64,000 nt of DNA, taken from contig OZ022339.1 of the NCBI GenBank assembly GCA_963989245.1, positions 43,476,307 through 43,540,306 on the forward strand, given 5' to 3'. Position numbers and translations under genes: made by a program. Each line of letters starts with the position of its first letter. Position 1 is the stretch's first letter. The notes under the pieces were generated by a model. The model was not told where the DNA came from and made no database searches. It saw only the letters and a list, made by a program, of their open reading frames with translations. Origin of the DNA: Nansenia antarctica. Taxonomy: Eukaryota; Chordata; Actinopteri; Argentiniformes; Microstomatidae. Shown here piece by piece: positions 22,194-32,188 of the stretch.

Positions 22194-22435
22194 AAAGGCG
22201 TGTGACGCTGGTTGGTTTATAGATAACCATTTAAGTTTAGCTTCTTTTGAACTCGTCCAATTCCCATTGGGAATCGGAAGCCTACGTGAGAAGTTTGATC
22301 TGAACGTCAACGTGTACTCTGCTTGTTTACTTCAAATAACATCGTCACTGAACGGTAGGCGACTGTATTGCTGCTTCTTATTAATGGGTATCACTCTTAT
22401 ACACACTGTTCTTGGTAAGCACATTCAGTCACTGT

Positions 22436-22553
22436 GGATACATAATTTGTATTTAATGGTTGTGAAGAAGTAAAACTATTTAAATTGCATCTACCTATAT
22501 GCAATTTAAATAGTTTTACTTCTTCACAACCATTAAATCCAAATTATGTATCC
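22436..22553. repeat. Long hairpin (55-bp inverted repeat), block A
   Basis: Arms 22,436-22,490 and 22,499-22,553 are reverse complements with one mismatch, separated by 8 bases. It sits in the predicted first intron of the plus-strand ISG12 gene. It may be a palindromic MITE. If transcribed it would fold into a long double-stranded RNA stem. Confidence 0.92.
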
Positions 22554-22838
22554 ATATCCATTATGTATATGAGACTGTTTAGGTGCAGTACTAGCAATAG
22601 AATATGATTGGGCATGTTGAGCGCAGTTTTGAAAACACTGCTGTTGTCTGCTAAAACCTGCCCTTAACAGAGGTCAACATGAGTGTTTCAACAGAGAGCC
22701 AGACATAATATGCTGCAATTTCTCTCCCAATTTTTCCAGACTGCAATTATGTCACATCTGAAGGTGAGAACAGTATTACATTTGCCCCAACCAACCACAT
22801 TTCTGCCGGTACTGGGTAATCTCACGAATTACTTCAAC

Positions 22839-24795
22839 ATGGCTCAGGACCCTCAGGTCAATCATGAGCCTCAGGACCCTCAAGCCCCGCCCCAGGAACA
22901 GAACAGTGAGTGAAACAGAACTCCTCTGAAACTATTACCTTTCTGAACATTTTTAGGAAAAATAGTCGTCCACACGTTTGGAATTGGAAATACATCAATA
23001 AACATTGTTTTAATAACAGAACATAATGTGTTGAATTCAGTCACAACAACATTGTGTATCCATCTTGACAGAAATCTGGGAAAATATCCATGATGCATTT
23101 TTCGTGTCAAAATGCATCATCATGTAGGCTAATGTAGGCTTTCTATTTGGATAGCAATGAGGCTCTTAGGTGCAATATTTTTGGGACTATATGAAGGGTG
23201 GACTGACGGGCTAGAGAATGTTTTTTCAGTAAAATGTCCTATTAACCTTTCCTATCCAAAATGTTGAGTAGCTAGTATACAATCAATAAACCACGGTAGG
23301 TTACCGTGATGGACTGGGTGAATTACAAGTTGACTTGCTGGCCAACACATAACCTACTATTTGACAAAGCTAGTGTATCATAAAAGAGCAATATTTTCTT
23401 CTCTATTTAGGCAGAAGGACTTTATTTCCAGCAGTAGGAGCAACAGTGGGAGGAGCTGCTGTACCAACAGTAATTGCCAGTAGAAAAAATGCAATCTCTG
23501 AGCTCTGAGCATTATTGGTTAAGCCCTTTCTTTTGCCTTTCAAATTATGTTCACAGATGTACACTATTCACAGATGTATTACTGATGTATTACTACTCTC
23601 ATGTAGGCCTAAGTCAATCACATGATAGTGATGCCATTAGTATAACAGAGAGCTGGGTATGTTTTTGGTTGCTTGCTCAATTGTTTCTGCTGGGCCTTTA
23701 CAGTTGGGACAATGGCATCAGCTGGATTGACTACTGCTGGAGTTGCTGTCAGCATGACAAGGAAATATCCACAAGGAAGGGTTTTGTGTCAAAATGCATA
23801 ATCATCTTTTCCAGGAAGTAAAAGCATTATCTATAAAGGGAGTTGTGAGGCTTTGTAATGAGGCTAATGTAATGTAATGATACTGTATTGTAGGACTATA
23901 CTGTATGAAGGAAGGACTTACAGGCTAGACATTTTTTTTGTACGTCTTTTTAACCTTTTGAATCTAAAATGGTGAATAGCTAGTTAGAAATTAACAAACT
24001 AGGTTTCTCTGATTGACTGGGTGAATAACAAATTGAGTTGCCTGACAACCCGTATCTTGCCATATGTTATCATAAAAGCAATATCTTTTTTACTATTTAG
24101 GTAGTGGTGCTATAGTAGTGGGAGGAGGTAAAGTAATTGATTTAGTCAGCATGAATTCAAATGATAAATTACCAGCTTCAAACTGTTTTACAGAGGTGCA
24201 GTATTAATACTTTGTTTGGTTGTTCAGGCATTACTCATTCACCTGATAGTCAACCTGCTATAACAGGGGTGTTTGTGGTTGCTTGCCTGTTTGTCTGGGC
24301 CTTCACAGTGGCGGCAGTGGCGTTGGCATCCGTTGCCTTGGGAGCGGCAGGGTTCACTGCTGCTGGGATTACTGCTGGATCATACGCAGCAAGCATGATG
24401 TCTGCGGCGGCCGTGGCTAGTGGAGGTGGGGTAGCGACGGGAGGTGTTGTCGCCCTTCTCCAGTCAGCAGGTAAATACGAAGAAAGCTACAATCTCATGA
24501 TAAAACAAAGACAATGTGATGTTTGTGATGTTATATCTTACTAGATCCTATTTCTTAATACCATTGATGTTTGGTTTTGCTGTTGTTTTTTTTCAATGTA
24601 AGGATCTGGTTATGTGAGGGACAGTAACATATGTGTGTGGTCAACCCAGGTGTTTTAGGGCTTTCAGGAGCAGCTACAGCAGCAGTGGGAAGTATTGGAG
24701 CGGCGATCGGTGGAAGGGTGGCAAGTTTGGCCGCAGGAGTAGGGCTTTCAGGAGCTGCAGCGGCTACAACGGCTACAGGTACGGGAGGTGTGTAA
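22839..24795 (+). CDS. ISG12/IFI27-like gene with Pro/Gln-rich leader, block A
   Basis: ISG12 proteins are small, hydrophobic, Gly/Ala-rich, interferon-induced proteins of mitochondria or inner membranes. Phase-consistent exons: 22,839-22,905 (leader MAQDPQVNHEPQ..), 24,101-24,127, 24,309-24,470 (core VALGAAGFTAAGITAGS, ASMMSAAAVASGGGV, LLQSAG) and 24,659-24,795 (GLSGAATAAVGSIGAAIG, ending TATGTGGV). Total 393 nt, 130 aa, all junctions GT-AG and phase 1. Two further exons between leader and core, 23,411-23,479 and 23,704-23,801, look like a diverged duplicate of the exon 2-exon 3 pair. Joined to the leader they keep frame and end in a stop, giving a 77-aa alternative. The leader is unusual for the family and its ATG is uncertain: an exon with MSHLK at about 22,749-22,763 could precede it. 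Splicing is inferred, not proven. Confidence 0.72.
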
Positions 24796-24908
24796 GTGGC
24801 TACAGGTACGGGAGGTGTGTAAGTGGCTACAGGTACGGGAGGTGTGTAAGTGGCTACAGGTACGGGAGGTGTGTAAGTGGCTACAGGTACGGGAGGTGTG
24901 TAAGTGGC
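24777..24908. repeat. 27-bp tandem repeat at the ISG12 stop codon
   Basis: About five copies of a unit beginning ggtacgggaggtgtgtaagt. The first copy supplies the last codons and TAA of the plus-strand gene, so the array is otherwise 3' UTR. Each unit also carries a potential splice donor (ggtgtgtaagtgg). It is absent from block B because of the deletion. Confidence 0.9.
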
Positions 24909-25047
24909 AGCTGAGCAGAGAGACAAATTAATCATTGATGATTTAGTAATGTAAGGGTGTTTGTATCTCGTATGTGGGACAGTGACAGATGTGTGTGGTC
25001 TCCCTCTAGGAGGGCTCTCTCTAATGACAGATGTGTGTGGTCTCTAG

Positions 25048-25197
25048 GAGGGCTCTCTCTAATGACAGCGGCTGTAAGCGGGGCTGGAGCGGCAGTTGGT
25101 GCAGGTGTGGGATGGCTCAGCACAAGGAACAGGAAAGCTGATGGTACAATTTTCATTGCAACAGCTGATGGTACAACATTTTACAAATATGTAATAT

Positions 25198-25202
<5 letters not shown>
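25048..25202 (+). pseudogene. Extra ISG12-like terminal exon
   Basis: After a polypyrimidine/AG acceptor (tggtctctag) the phase-1 reading gives GGLSLMTAAVSGAGAAVGAG followed by VGWLSTRNRK and a stop at 25,200-25,202. This resembles an ISG12 last exon (GLSGAATAAV..GA). It could be an alternative last exon of the gene at 22,839-24,795 or a leftover of another copy. A ~37-bp duplication just upstream repeats the acceptor. Confidence 0.45.
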
Positions 25203-25240
<38 letters not shown>

Positions 25241-25241
25241 T
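25199..25241. repeat. (TAA)n microsatellite
   Basis: Pure trinucleotide run immediately after the ISG12-like terminal exon. Confidence 0.95.
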
Positions 25242-25254
25242 TGAGTATGTTCTC

Positions 25255-25564
25255 AATGGACCTATTGCTAAGCCACGCCCCAAAATAGAAATTGTCCAAT
25301 CATATCACAGCAAAAGTCACTACAGGCAGAAAACTCGCTAATATATATGGTGAAAAGCTTGTAGACTAAATATTTTTTGTCATCTTTAAAAAAAACATGT
25401 CTATTACTTGCTGTGGTAAATCAGAAATCAGAAATTTGCCAACTCCCGCCATTGTAAGTCATCGAATGTCATTCAGTCACGGTCGGTCAGTCAGTCACTG
25501 TCAGTGAAGCGTTGTTTGTTTGTCCGAGTTTTCAAAGGGGGCGTGGCTTAGCGATAGGTCCATT
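25255..25564. mobile_element. MITE-like element with ~27-bp terminal inverted repeats
   Basis: The left end aatggacctattgctaagcc is answered by the reverse complement of ggcttagcgataggtccatt at the right end, differing by one base. The interior is ~255 bp with no coding capacity. Target-site duplication is not clear. Present only in block A. Confidence 0.75.
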
Positions 25565-25895
25565 CAAACTCAGTCAGACTCAGCATACTCCTGAATGGTT
25601 CAATGTCTTCTTTCCATATTAAACATTCAGCTACACATTACCTTCTCCAGGCATTAACAACCTTTTAGCCTTGAAAAAACTCCTGGCCTGGATGATATTT
25701 CCATTTAGGTGTATCAAACATTGTATGAACAGATAGATGAAAAGTTTGTAGTATTAGTTGAACAAAAAGCTTTACTGTAAGTTTGGGGTAAAGAAGAGTC
25801 TCCCATCTATAGATTCTGCCAAGAGGAGGTTGAGTTTGTTTATTTGGTGTGCTTGCTGTAGCAAGCAACACTATTGTAAATGGACTGATTTATTA

Positions 25896-26020
25896 AGTGT
25901 CTTATTCCAAAGCGCTTTACAATAGCCTCTCATTTACCCAATCACACACCAATGGCCCGCTCATTGGGAGCAATTTGGGGTTCAGTGTCTTGCCCGAGGA
26001 CACTTCGACATGTGACCGGT
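25896..26020. mobile_element. Fragment of a common teleost SINE-like repeat
   Basis: Contains aagcgctttacaatagcctc, gggagcaatttggggttcag and gaggacacttcgacatgtga. I recall this as a repeat widespread in teleost genomes. Both ends appear truncated. Confidence 0.6.
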
Positions 26021-26844
26021 TTAGTTTTGGTTTTGTTTGCATATTTTGTTGCTATTGCTTTGTGGAAGGTTTTGGTGAATGGTTTATGAAATATTCAAGT
26101 TTTTGTGGGTCAAAATCAGTTAAAATCAGTTAAAGATAGCAAACTATCATAGCACGATTGAAGGCTAGAAAATAATCCAATGGTTAGATATCAGGAGAGG
26201 AATGATAATATGGAAATAAATTATATGTATAGATATATTATAGTTAATATTATATTATCTATCTATCTATTCTTTTTAAAATGTTTTCGATTTTAAAGGG
26301 CTTTATCGGCATGGGAAACATATGTTTACATTGCCAAAGCAAGTGTGAAGATAAAAAACTAAAAAGAATGTAATGTACGTACAATTAAAGTTATATACTA
26401 CAATAAAGAAATGATTAAATAAAGCTGTGTATAGTATACAGTTAAATAAAGATAACTTTAAATAAAAATAGAAAATTGTGGACATTGCAGTTTAAAAAAT
26501 ATAAATATAAATAAATGAGAACTGTGTCTAATCTATCTATCTATCTATCTAACATTCTATCCATCCATCCAACCAACCAAACTAACTAATATTTTCAAAT
26601 TCTCAATCATATTTTCCATGTCGACCAAATAATATGCACTTTAAAAGTGTGTGTTGTTATGCAGTATTTTGTCCTTTGGTCTTTTTAAACTGATTCATTC
26701 ATTAACATCAGTTCCTTTTAAATCTTGAATTAAACTCATTTTCTTGGCTGATAACAACATCGTTAATTTTATTACGAGCCACTTGCATGAATTACAGTAG
26801 GCAGTGCGGCTCACATGCCTGTAATAACTCTGCATAACCAGTAG
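26021..26844. other. AT-rich gene-free DNA
   Basis: AT-rich sequence with short ctat and atcc tandem tracts near 26,255-26,275 and 26,530-26,580. No gene or structured element recognised. Confidence 0.6.
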
Positions 26845-27008
26845 GTAATGTGCGTACGCAAGGTCAATACTCGACGTAGAGCTACGATCGTTTCCACGGT
26901 CAAATTGACTCACGTTGAAATTGTATAAATCACTACGTTGACGTGGTTTTCTACGTACCACACGGGTAAGATCAAAATTTGATCTGAGTACTTTCTATAA
27001 ATGAGGCC
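26845..27008. mobile_element. Probable MITE remnant (gtgcgtacgc / tataaatgaggcccc)
   Basis: Has the gtgcgtacgc palindrome and ends in tataaatgaggcccc, a terminal motif I associate with a teleost DNA-transposon family. Only one end is convincing. Confidence 0.4.
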
Positions 27009-27033
27009 CCTAGTATAGTATATTAAACACATT

Positions 27034-27150
27034 TGCAGACTGCAACGGTACCACAAAGCTTCCAGCAGCCACCCTGCCTCCGTTTGCAGTAGCCACTCCT
27101 GCAAAGAGTTTAGTGAACCCTACGGCTGGCAGGGCAAAATTAACCAAGGC
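27034..27150 (-). pseudogene. ISG12 core-exon relic
   Basis: The minus-strand reading ALVNFALPAVGFTKLFAGVA continues as TANGGRVAAGSFVVPLQSA and matches the ISG12 core exon. It lacks the central Ile/Ala/Met-rich piece, and the GT donor is changed to AT (gcaaatgtg instead of gcaggtatg). Dead copy in the part missing from block B. Confidence 0.6.
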
Positions 27151-27533
27151 CAATGAACTTCTCTATATCAGGTGTCTATGACATCTTTTGTTGTAACCTT
27201 CGGCAACTAACAGATCCAAGTTGGACTGAGTGCTACTCAAAATAACACAAAGCATTTCCATTTCCAGCTGAACCATTGGTGTTGAGAGACAAAGAAACCA
27301 ATCAAAATGGCAACAGGATGACATAATATACCCCACAAAAACTAAACGGACAGATCTTATTTATGTGAAAACATGTTTTTAATGACATGACAAAGTCTCT
27401 CCAAATTAGTTTTTAATGACATGACAAAGTCTCTCCAAATCTCTCCAATTTGTGGCATTCTTTCTGTTCTGTAGATTGACCCGTCTGCATTTTTCACTCA
27501 AAGCCTTCCTTCATTATGCAGTGAGTTGGATGT

Positions 27534-28537
27534 TCAGACGAGTGCAACCACAATCGCTCCCGCTGTCCCTCCGACACTGGCCACCGCTGCAGTCGCGGCT
27601 CCTGACAATCCTAGAACACCTAGAAAGAGACCACGACATCTCTTACCAACCAGGGTTCAGTTGGGGGTCATGAGATTATTCTCTGATTCACATTCAAATG
27701 GATCCGTAGGCCTACAATATGTGACCTCTATATTAAAAATCTTTAAACACGTTTTGATATTATTTGTATCTATACAGAATATTACACACATGCATGTATG
27801 TGACTACATACCTGCAGACTGCAACACTGCCACTGTGGTCCCAGCGGCCACCGCGCCTCCATTGGCCAGCGCGGCTGATGACATCATGCCTGCTGCTATG
27901 GAGTTAGCTGCAATGCCAGCAGCACCGAAACCTATGGCGCCCAGAGCAACTGGGGCCAAGACCAATGCACTACCTTAGGAGTAACACATAAATAAATAAT
28001 TCAACACTTTATTTAGGATCTACAGTAGGCCTAGGCTAGTAAGGATTAACATCATGGGATATAGAATCTCTCAAAATGAAAAATGTATCTATATTTTGTA
28101 TATAGCCCTACATTGCAATCAGGGGTTAATTGTAGGAAGAACTATTGTTGGTCTTTCGAATATTTCCATGGTCATTTTTCAACAGAAATCTATCGTATCC
28201 TTTAATGTGAGGCTTGAAATCTGACTGAATTGAAGATGATGACATTGTATTGAGTTAATTTCCACAAAATCAGAGGTCGATTAACTTCAACATTGTGTAT
28301 GAAGTAATGAGAGTGAGAAATGTAGGATTTCAGATAGGCAGTAAGCTAATATGTATAAGGAAGAAACAAAAACAAGTCTCACCTGCTCCTGCAGCAACTG
28401 CGACAAAAGTTACTGAAAGATCACATAAAAACACAAATAACGTTCAATTAAATGAGGTGCGATCAAAGTTAAATCATAATCGTCGTAATTTACAAGATAG
28501 GCTGAAAATAGGGGTTTGAATACTCACAAAGTCCCAT
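27534..28537 (-). CDS. ISG12/IFI27-like protein, 4 exons, block A
   Basis: Interferon-induced hydrophobic protein (ISG12/IFI27/FAM14 family). Exons: 28,537-28,528, 28,412-28,383, 27,973-27,812 and 27,610-27,534. All introns are GT-AG and all junctions phase 1. Together they make 279 nt, 92 aa: MGLLTFVAVAAGAG, the core VLAPVALGAIGFGAAGIAAN with SIAAGMMSSAALANGGAVAA and AVLQSAG, and the end GLSGAATAAVASVGG..ALV. Length, Gly/Ala content and the conserved GFGAAGIAA and LQSAG words are typical of the family. The 162-bp core exon has the same length as that of the convergent plus-strand gene. Two ISRE-like sites lie upstream (28,635 and 28,748). Confidence 0.88.
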
Positions 28538-28634
28538 TGTTTGTATTCTCTGGTTAGGAGATGTGTTTGAGACCGAAATATATAGCCTATGATGGCAGCC
28601 AGAGGTATTGTTGGTGGCAGTATTTACATATTCT

Positions 28635-28648
28635 GGGGAAACGAAACT
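28635..28648 (+). promoter_or_regulatory. ISRE-like site, minus-strand ISG12 gene, block A
   Basis: GGGGAAACGAAACT matches the ISRE consensus GAAANNGAAACT. It is about 100 bp upstream of the ATG at 28,537, a normal promoter position for an interferon-stimulated gene. Confidence 0.75.
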
Positions 28649-28747
28649 CAGGCGCGTCATTCTCTTCCACGTAGATTACAGCGCACTGCGATCTGAAGAG
28701 ATGCATGAGTCATGACGCTCTCAGCAGCAACCTCCTATGTTTCATAT

Positions 28748-28764
28748 GAAACGAAAACGAAACG
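28748..28764 (+). promoter_or_regulatory. Second ISRE/IRF-like site, block A
   Basis: GAAACGAAAACGAAACG contains three GAAA repeats with two-to-three-base spacing, as bound by IRF proteins. It lies about 210 bp upstream of the minus-strand ISG12 ATG. Confidence 0.7.
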
Positions 28765-28769
28765 TATCT

Positions 28770-30690
28770 TATTTTCTTAGTAAATTGTCCTATGAGATAG
28801 AAGTTTGTTATTAGCTTAGCAACTACAAGTGAAAGGACAATTTCATGGTGTTTTCATGTAAATCAATCGCTATGCGGTGGATGAAAACATTATTAGGCAT
28901 ATGTCATATACTTACATGTAATTATTCAAACATAAAACCCATACAATTCGGTCACAAAAAAGCCATGCCATCACTTAAGCTACTCAGTGTTATGAAACAT
29001 AGATGTAGGCTACTGTGTTTTTCTTTTTTTTGTATCGCATTATAGTTTTAATATCTGGATAATATTATTGTATTATTATTATATTATATTATATTATTAT
29101 ATATTATATAAATTGTCTTTACTTTTCTTGTAGGCTGAAGCGAATTTTGTTGTTGTATTGTAAAGTTTAATTGAACTTTGAAGTAGTACAAAAGACACAC
29201 AAGACTACCCTCTCATCCCTCTGGGTGGCGCCAAAGTGTTACACTGTACAGAGACTACACCCCTACTAGGGGTACAGCTGCACTGCAGGTGGCAGTGTTA
29301 CACTGTACAGAGACTACATCCCTACTAGGGGTACAGCTGCACTGCAGGTGGCAGTATATGCTATCCTTTTTACATTTAAAGGCTTAAATGTGTTCTGCTG
29401 TTCAATGGTCATTTCAATCTTATCCCTTTGAGACTAATAATAAGCGAATACAACTGTTTTACCGTATCATAACCCAACATGTAAGGTTGTTTTACTTCAT
29501 TGTAAACAATGCATTAGTAAACAAACAATGAATAGCTTTGAAAAAGTAAAACTACCCAATGTCATCGACTGTCTGTGCATCTAGAACTCTGAATTTGAAT
29601 ATGTGGGTGATCACACATTTCCCCAGCCACATATCCCAACTTTATATCAAAAACAAGTGTCAGGCCAGTAATTTTTTACTAGAATACAGGGAGTTATTTT
29701 GTCTGAGAACAGTGCTTCTTGTAAAGCTGTTGTTTTCTAGCACTCCACTGTTAATGATGTGGTACAGTGTAGTGTGACATCAAAATATTCCATCCTTTTA
29801 TATTTTTAGAAATGATAGAAGTTAGTGATTGAGCATGGAGTAAGCATGAACATGACTTCTAAATACCTCAAAAGTAGACTTACCCTTTCATAAACAAAAC
29901 AACAAGACAGTTTTTTGCTGTAATACTGCTAATGGAATGTCATTACTTGAGCGTGACAGATATGCTATAAAATCAAGTACTACTGTATGTGAAAAATATC
30001 TAATCAGCTGATCTAATCACTAATTGGGGCATTAAATCAAATGTGCAAATAGTTTTTATTGGTGAACTGAAACAAAAAGAACAGCAACCCGATGAATGGA
30101 TTTGTTTGTAGGGTACTCGAGCGTGGCCTATCTGATTCTGTTCATATACTATCGTACCCATCTCTCTCAACAGCTGGCTGCTTGGATGTGAGGTGGTGTT
30201 TTTTGATTTGCACAAGTCATTTCAGGTCAAATGTTTATGCTTGATGTTTGGGTTGACAGACTAACTCCCAATCCCTTATGGACCGGTTATGCAATCTGGG
30301 AGGATTGGATAGGAGGAATTAATATTGTGAGAATTCCACCCATCCTCAGAAGACAAGTTAGAGCTACCTTATTGCCTATCCCTAGCTAATATTTCCAGAA
30401 GAGCATAGGGCTCGGTTTGAAGATGAGGGGGTAAGCATAAGGAAGCAGTTTGTCGGAGGGAAGGCTGTTATACAGAGGCTGTGTCATCCAGCAACACCTT
30501 TGCCATTTACTGCCCACAGTTCACAGCTGGACATGTTTGATAGATCAGAATGATCACTGTACTGTGTGCCCCAGTTACACTAAATACCATTACTGCTTTG
30601 ATTTGATTTATTAGGATCTCCTGGGGTCCACAGCTGCTATACACCAGACCTGGTTAAGTATGATTTCTATCTAACACTTCGGTGTTCGCT
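28770..30690. other. Gene-free right part of block A
   Basis: Contains an AT-rich attattatatt tract near 29,060-29,115 and a 59-bp tandem duplication at 29,235-29,352. Near 30,600 a ttaggatctcctggggtcca motif resembles a common teleost repeat. The small open frames are not supported by homology or codon pattern. Confidence 0.6.
29235..29352. repeat. 59-bp tandem duplication (two units)
   Basis: Two adjacent units begin agtgttacactgtacagaga and contain the palindromic word cccctactagggg. Also present in block B at about 35,912-36,029. Confidence 0.9.
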
Positions 30691-31378
30691 AAAAGGAAAA
30701 ACAACACCAAGGAACTTCACGTTTCTTTTCTCTGAAGCTTTCAAACGTTCAGACGTTTATTTTTCATTATCACACCTAGACCCCTGACCCAGGGAATATG
30801 GTTGGGAATTCTATTAGAAAAAAATATAAGACTTTGTTGCACAATCAAAATAATGAGCTATTTAAAGTGATAGCCTACAACATCCTCTACCATGGTTGAA
30901 ATTGAGGACAGTGATAACTTACAGCAGTCAAGAGAGCAGTGATGATGATGATTAAGCTTGTAGCATAAATAAATGCTTAGGCTGTAACTTGTTGTTGAAA
31001 AGTTGATTTCAGTGTTTACAGAACAGAGCAGTGCTTAAAGAGATGTCAGTTGATTTCATTGTGTTTAAAGAACAGACATTCAGTTAGTGCTTAAAGAGAT
31101 GTCAGTTGATTTCATTGTGTTTAAAGGAGTCTGACAGACTTTCATGCTTAAAGAGCAGTCATTTGATTTTGCGTTTGTTTCTTTTGTTTTGCACACAATC
31201 ATTTGTTCGTTCATCTTTATTTATGAATAAATGTCGTTTTGCTAATATAAGTTATCCATGTATCCCTTTTTTATCCATCCTGTGGGACGGGTCGTGACTC
31301 GCGAGCTCGGGGAGCACCAAGCAGCATCCCTAGGTGCTCCTCTGAGCACTGGCCCCAAAAAGTTATGTGCACCCCTGC
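30691..31378. other. Unique spacer between ISG12 blocks A and B
   Basis: Not part of either copy. It contains a doubled ~60-bp segment with gcttaaagagatgtcagttg near 31,034-31,125. No gene recognised. Confidence 0.6.
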
Positions 31379-31530
31379 CTATATGGAACTTTTCAAAAGC
31401 GTGCCGAGAAGAGCCGTGCTGAGCTGAACCGGTCTGGTCAATGGAAAAGCGCCATTAAGCCCAGTTTACGCTCCTTAAGTACCCGATCCCATCACTTCCA
31501 GAAATAGGCGGAGCTCTCGTTCATGAAGCT

Positions 31531-31543
31531 GGAAAGTGAAACT
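31531..31543 (+). promoter_or_regulatory. ISRE-like site of the plus-strand ISG12 gene, block B
   Basis: GGAAAGTGAAACT, identical to 22,181-22,193 in block A. Confidence 0.7.
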
Positions 31544-31785
31544 AAAGGCGTGTGACGCTGGTTGGTTTATAGATAACCATTTAAGTTTAGCTTCTTTTGA
31601 ACTCGTCCAATTCCCATTGCGAATCAGAAGCCTACGTGAGAAGTTTGATCTGAACGTCAACGTGAACTCTGCTTGTTTACTTCAAATAACATCGTCACTG
31701 AACGGTAGGCGACTGTATTGCTGCTTCTTATTAATGGGTATCACTCTTATACACACTGTTCTTGGTAAGCACATTCAGTCACTGT

Positions 31786-31903
31786 GGATACATAATTTGT
31801 ATTTAATGGTTGTGAAGAAGTAAAACTATTTAAATTGCATAGGCCTATATGCAATTTAAATAGTTTTACTTCTTCACAACCATTAAATACAAATTATGTA
31901 TCC
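31786..31903. repeat. Long perfect hairpin, block B
   Basis: Arms 31,786-31,840 and 31,849-31,903 are exact reverse complements with an 8-base loop. The one mismatch of block A is absent here. Confidence 0.93.
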
Positions 31904-32188
31904 ATATCCATTATGTATATGAGACTGTTTAGGTGCAGTACTAGCAATAGAATATGATTGGGCATGTTGAGCGCAGTTTTGAAAACACTGCTGTTGTCTG
32001 CTAAAACCTGCCCGTAACAGAGGTCAACATGAGTGTTTCAACAGAGAGCCAGACATAATATGCTGCAATTTCTCTCCCAATTTTTCCAGACTGCAATTAT
32101 GTCACATCTGAAGGTGAGAACAGTATTACATTTGCCCCAACCAACCACATTTCTGCCGGTACTGGGTAATCTCACGAATTACTTCAAG

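Larger units (their letters stand above)
22038..30690. repeat. ISG12 duplication block A
   Basis: Direct counterpart of 31,379-37,362. The sequences match closely from ctatatggaacttttc at the left to acttcggtgtt at the right. Block A contains an extra ~2.7 kb (24,595-27,291) missing from block B. Confidence 0.9.

Noticed and set aside
22683..22913. A 76-codon single-exon protein beginning at 22,683
   Set aside because: It starts at GTG, not ATG, and its 3' end crosses a good splice donor (aaca/gtgagtg). The leader exon of the ISG12-like gene is the better reading.
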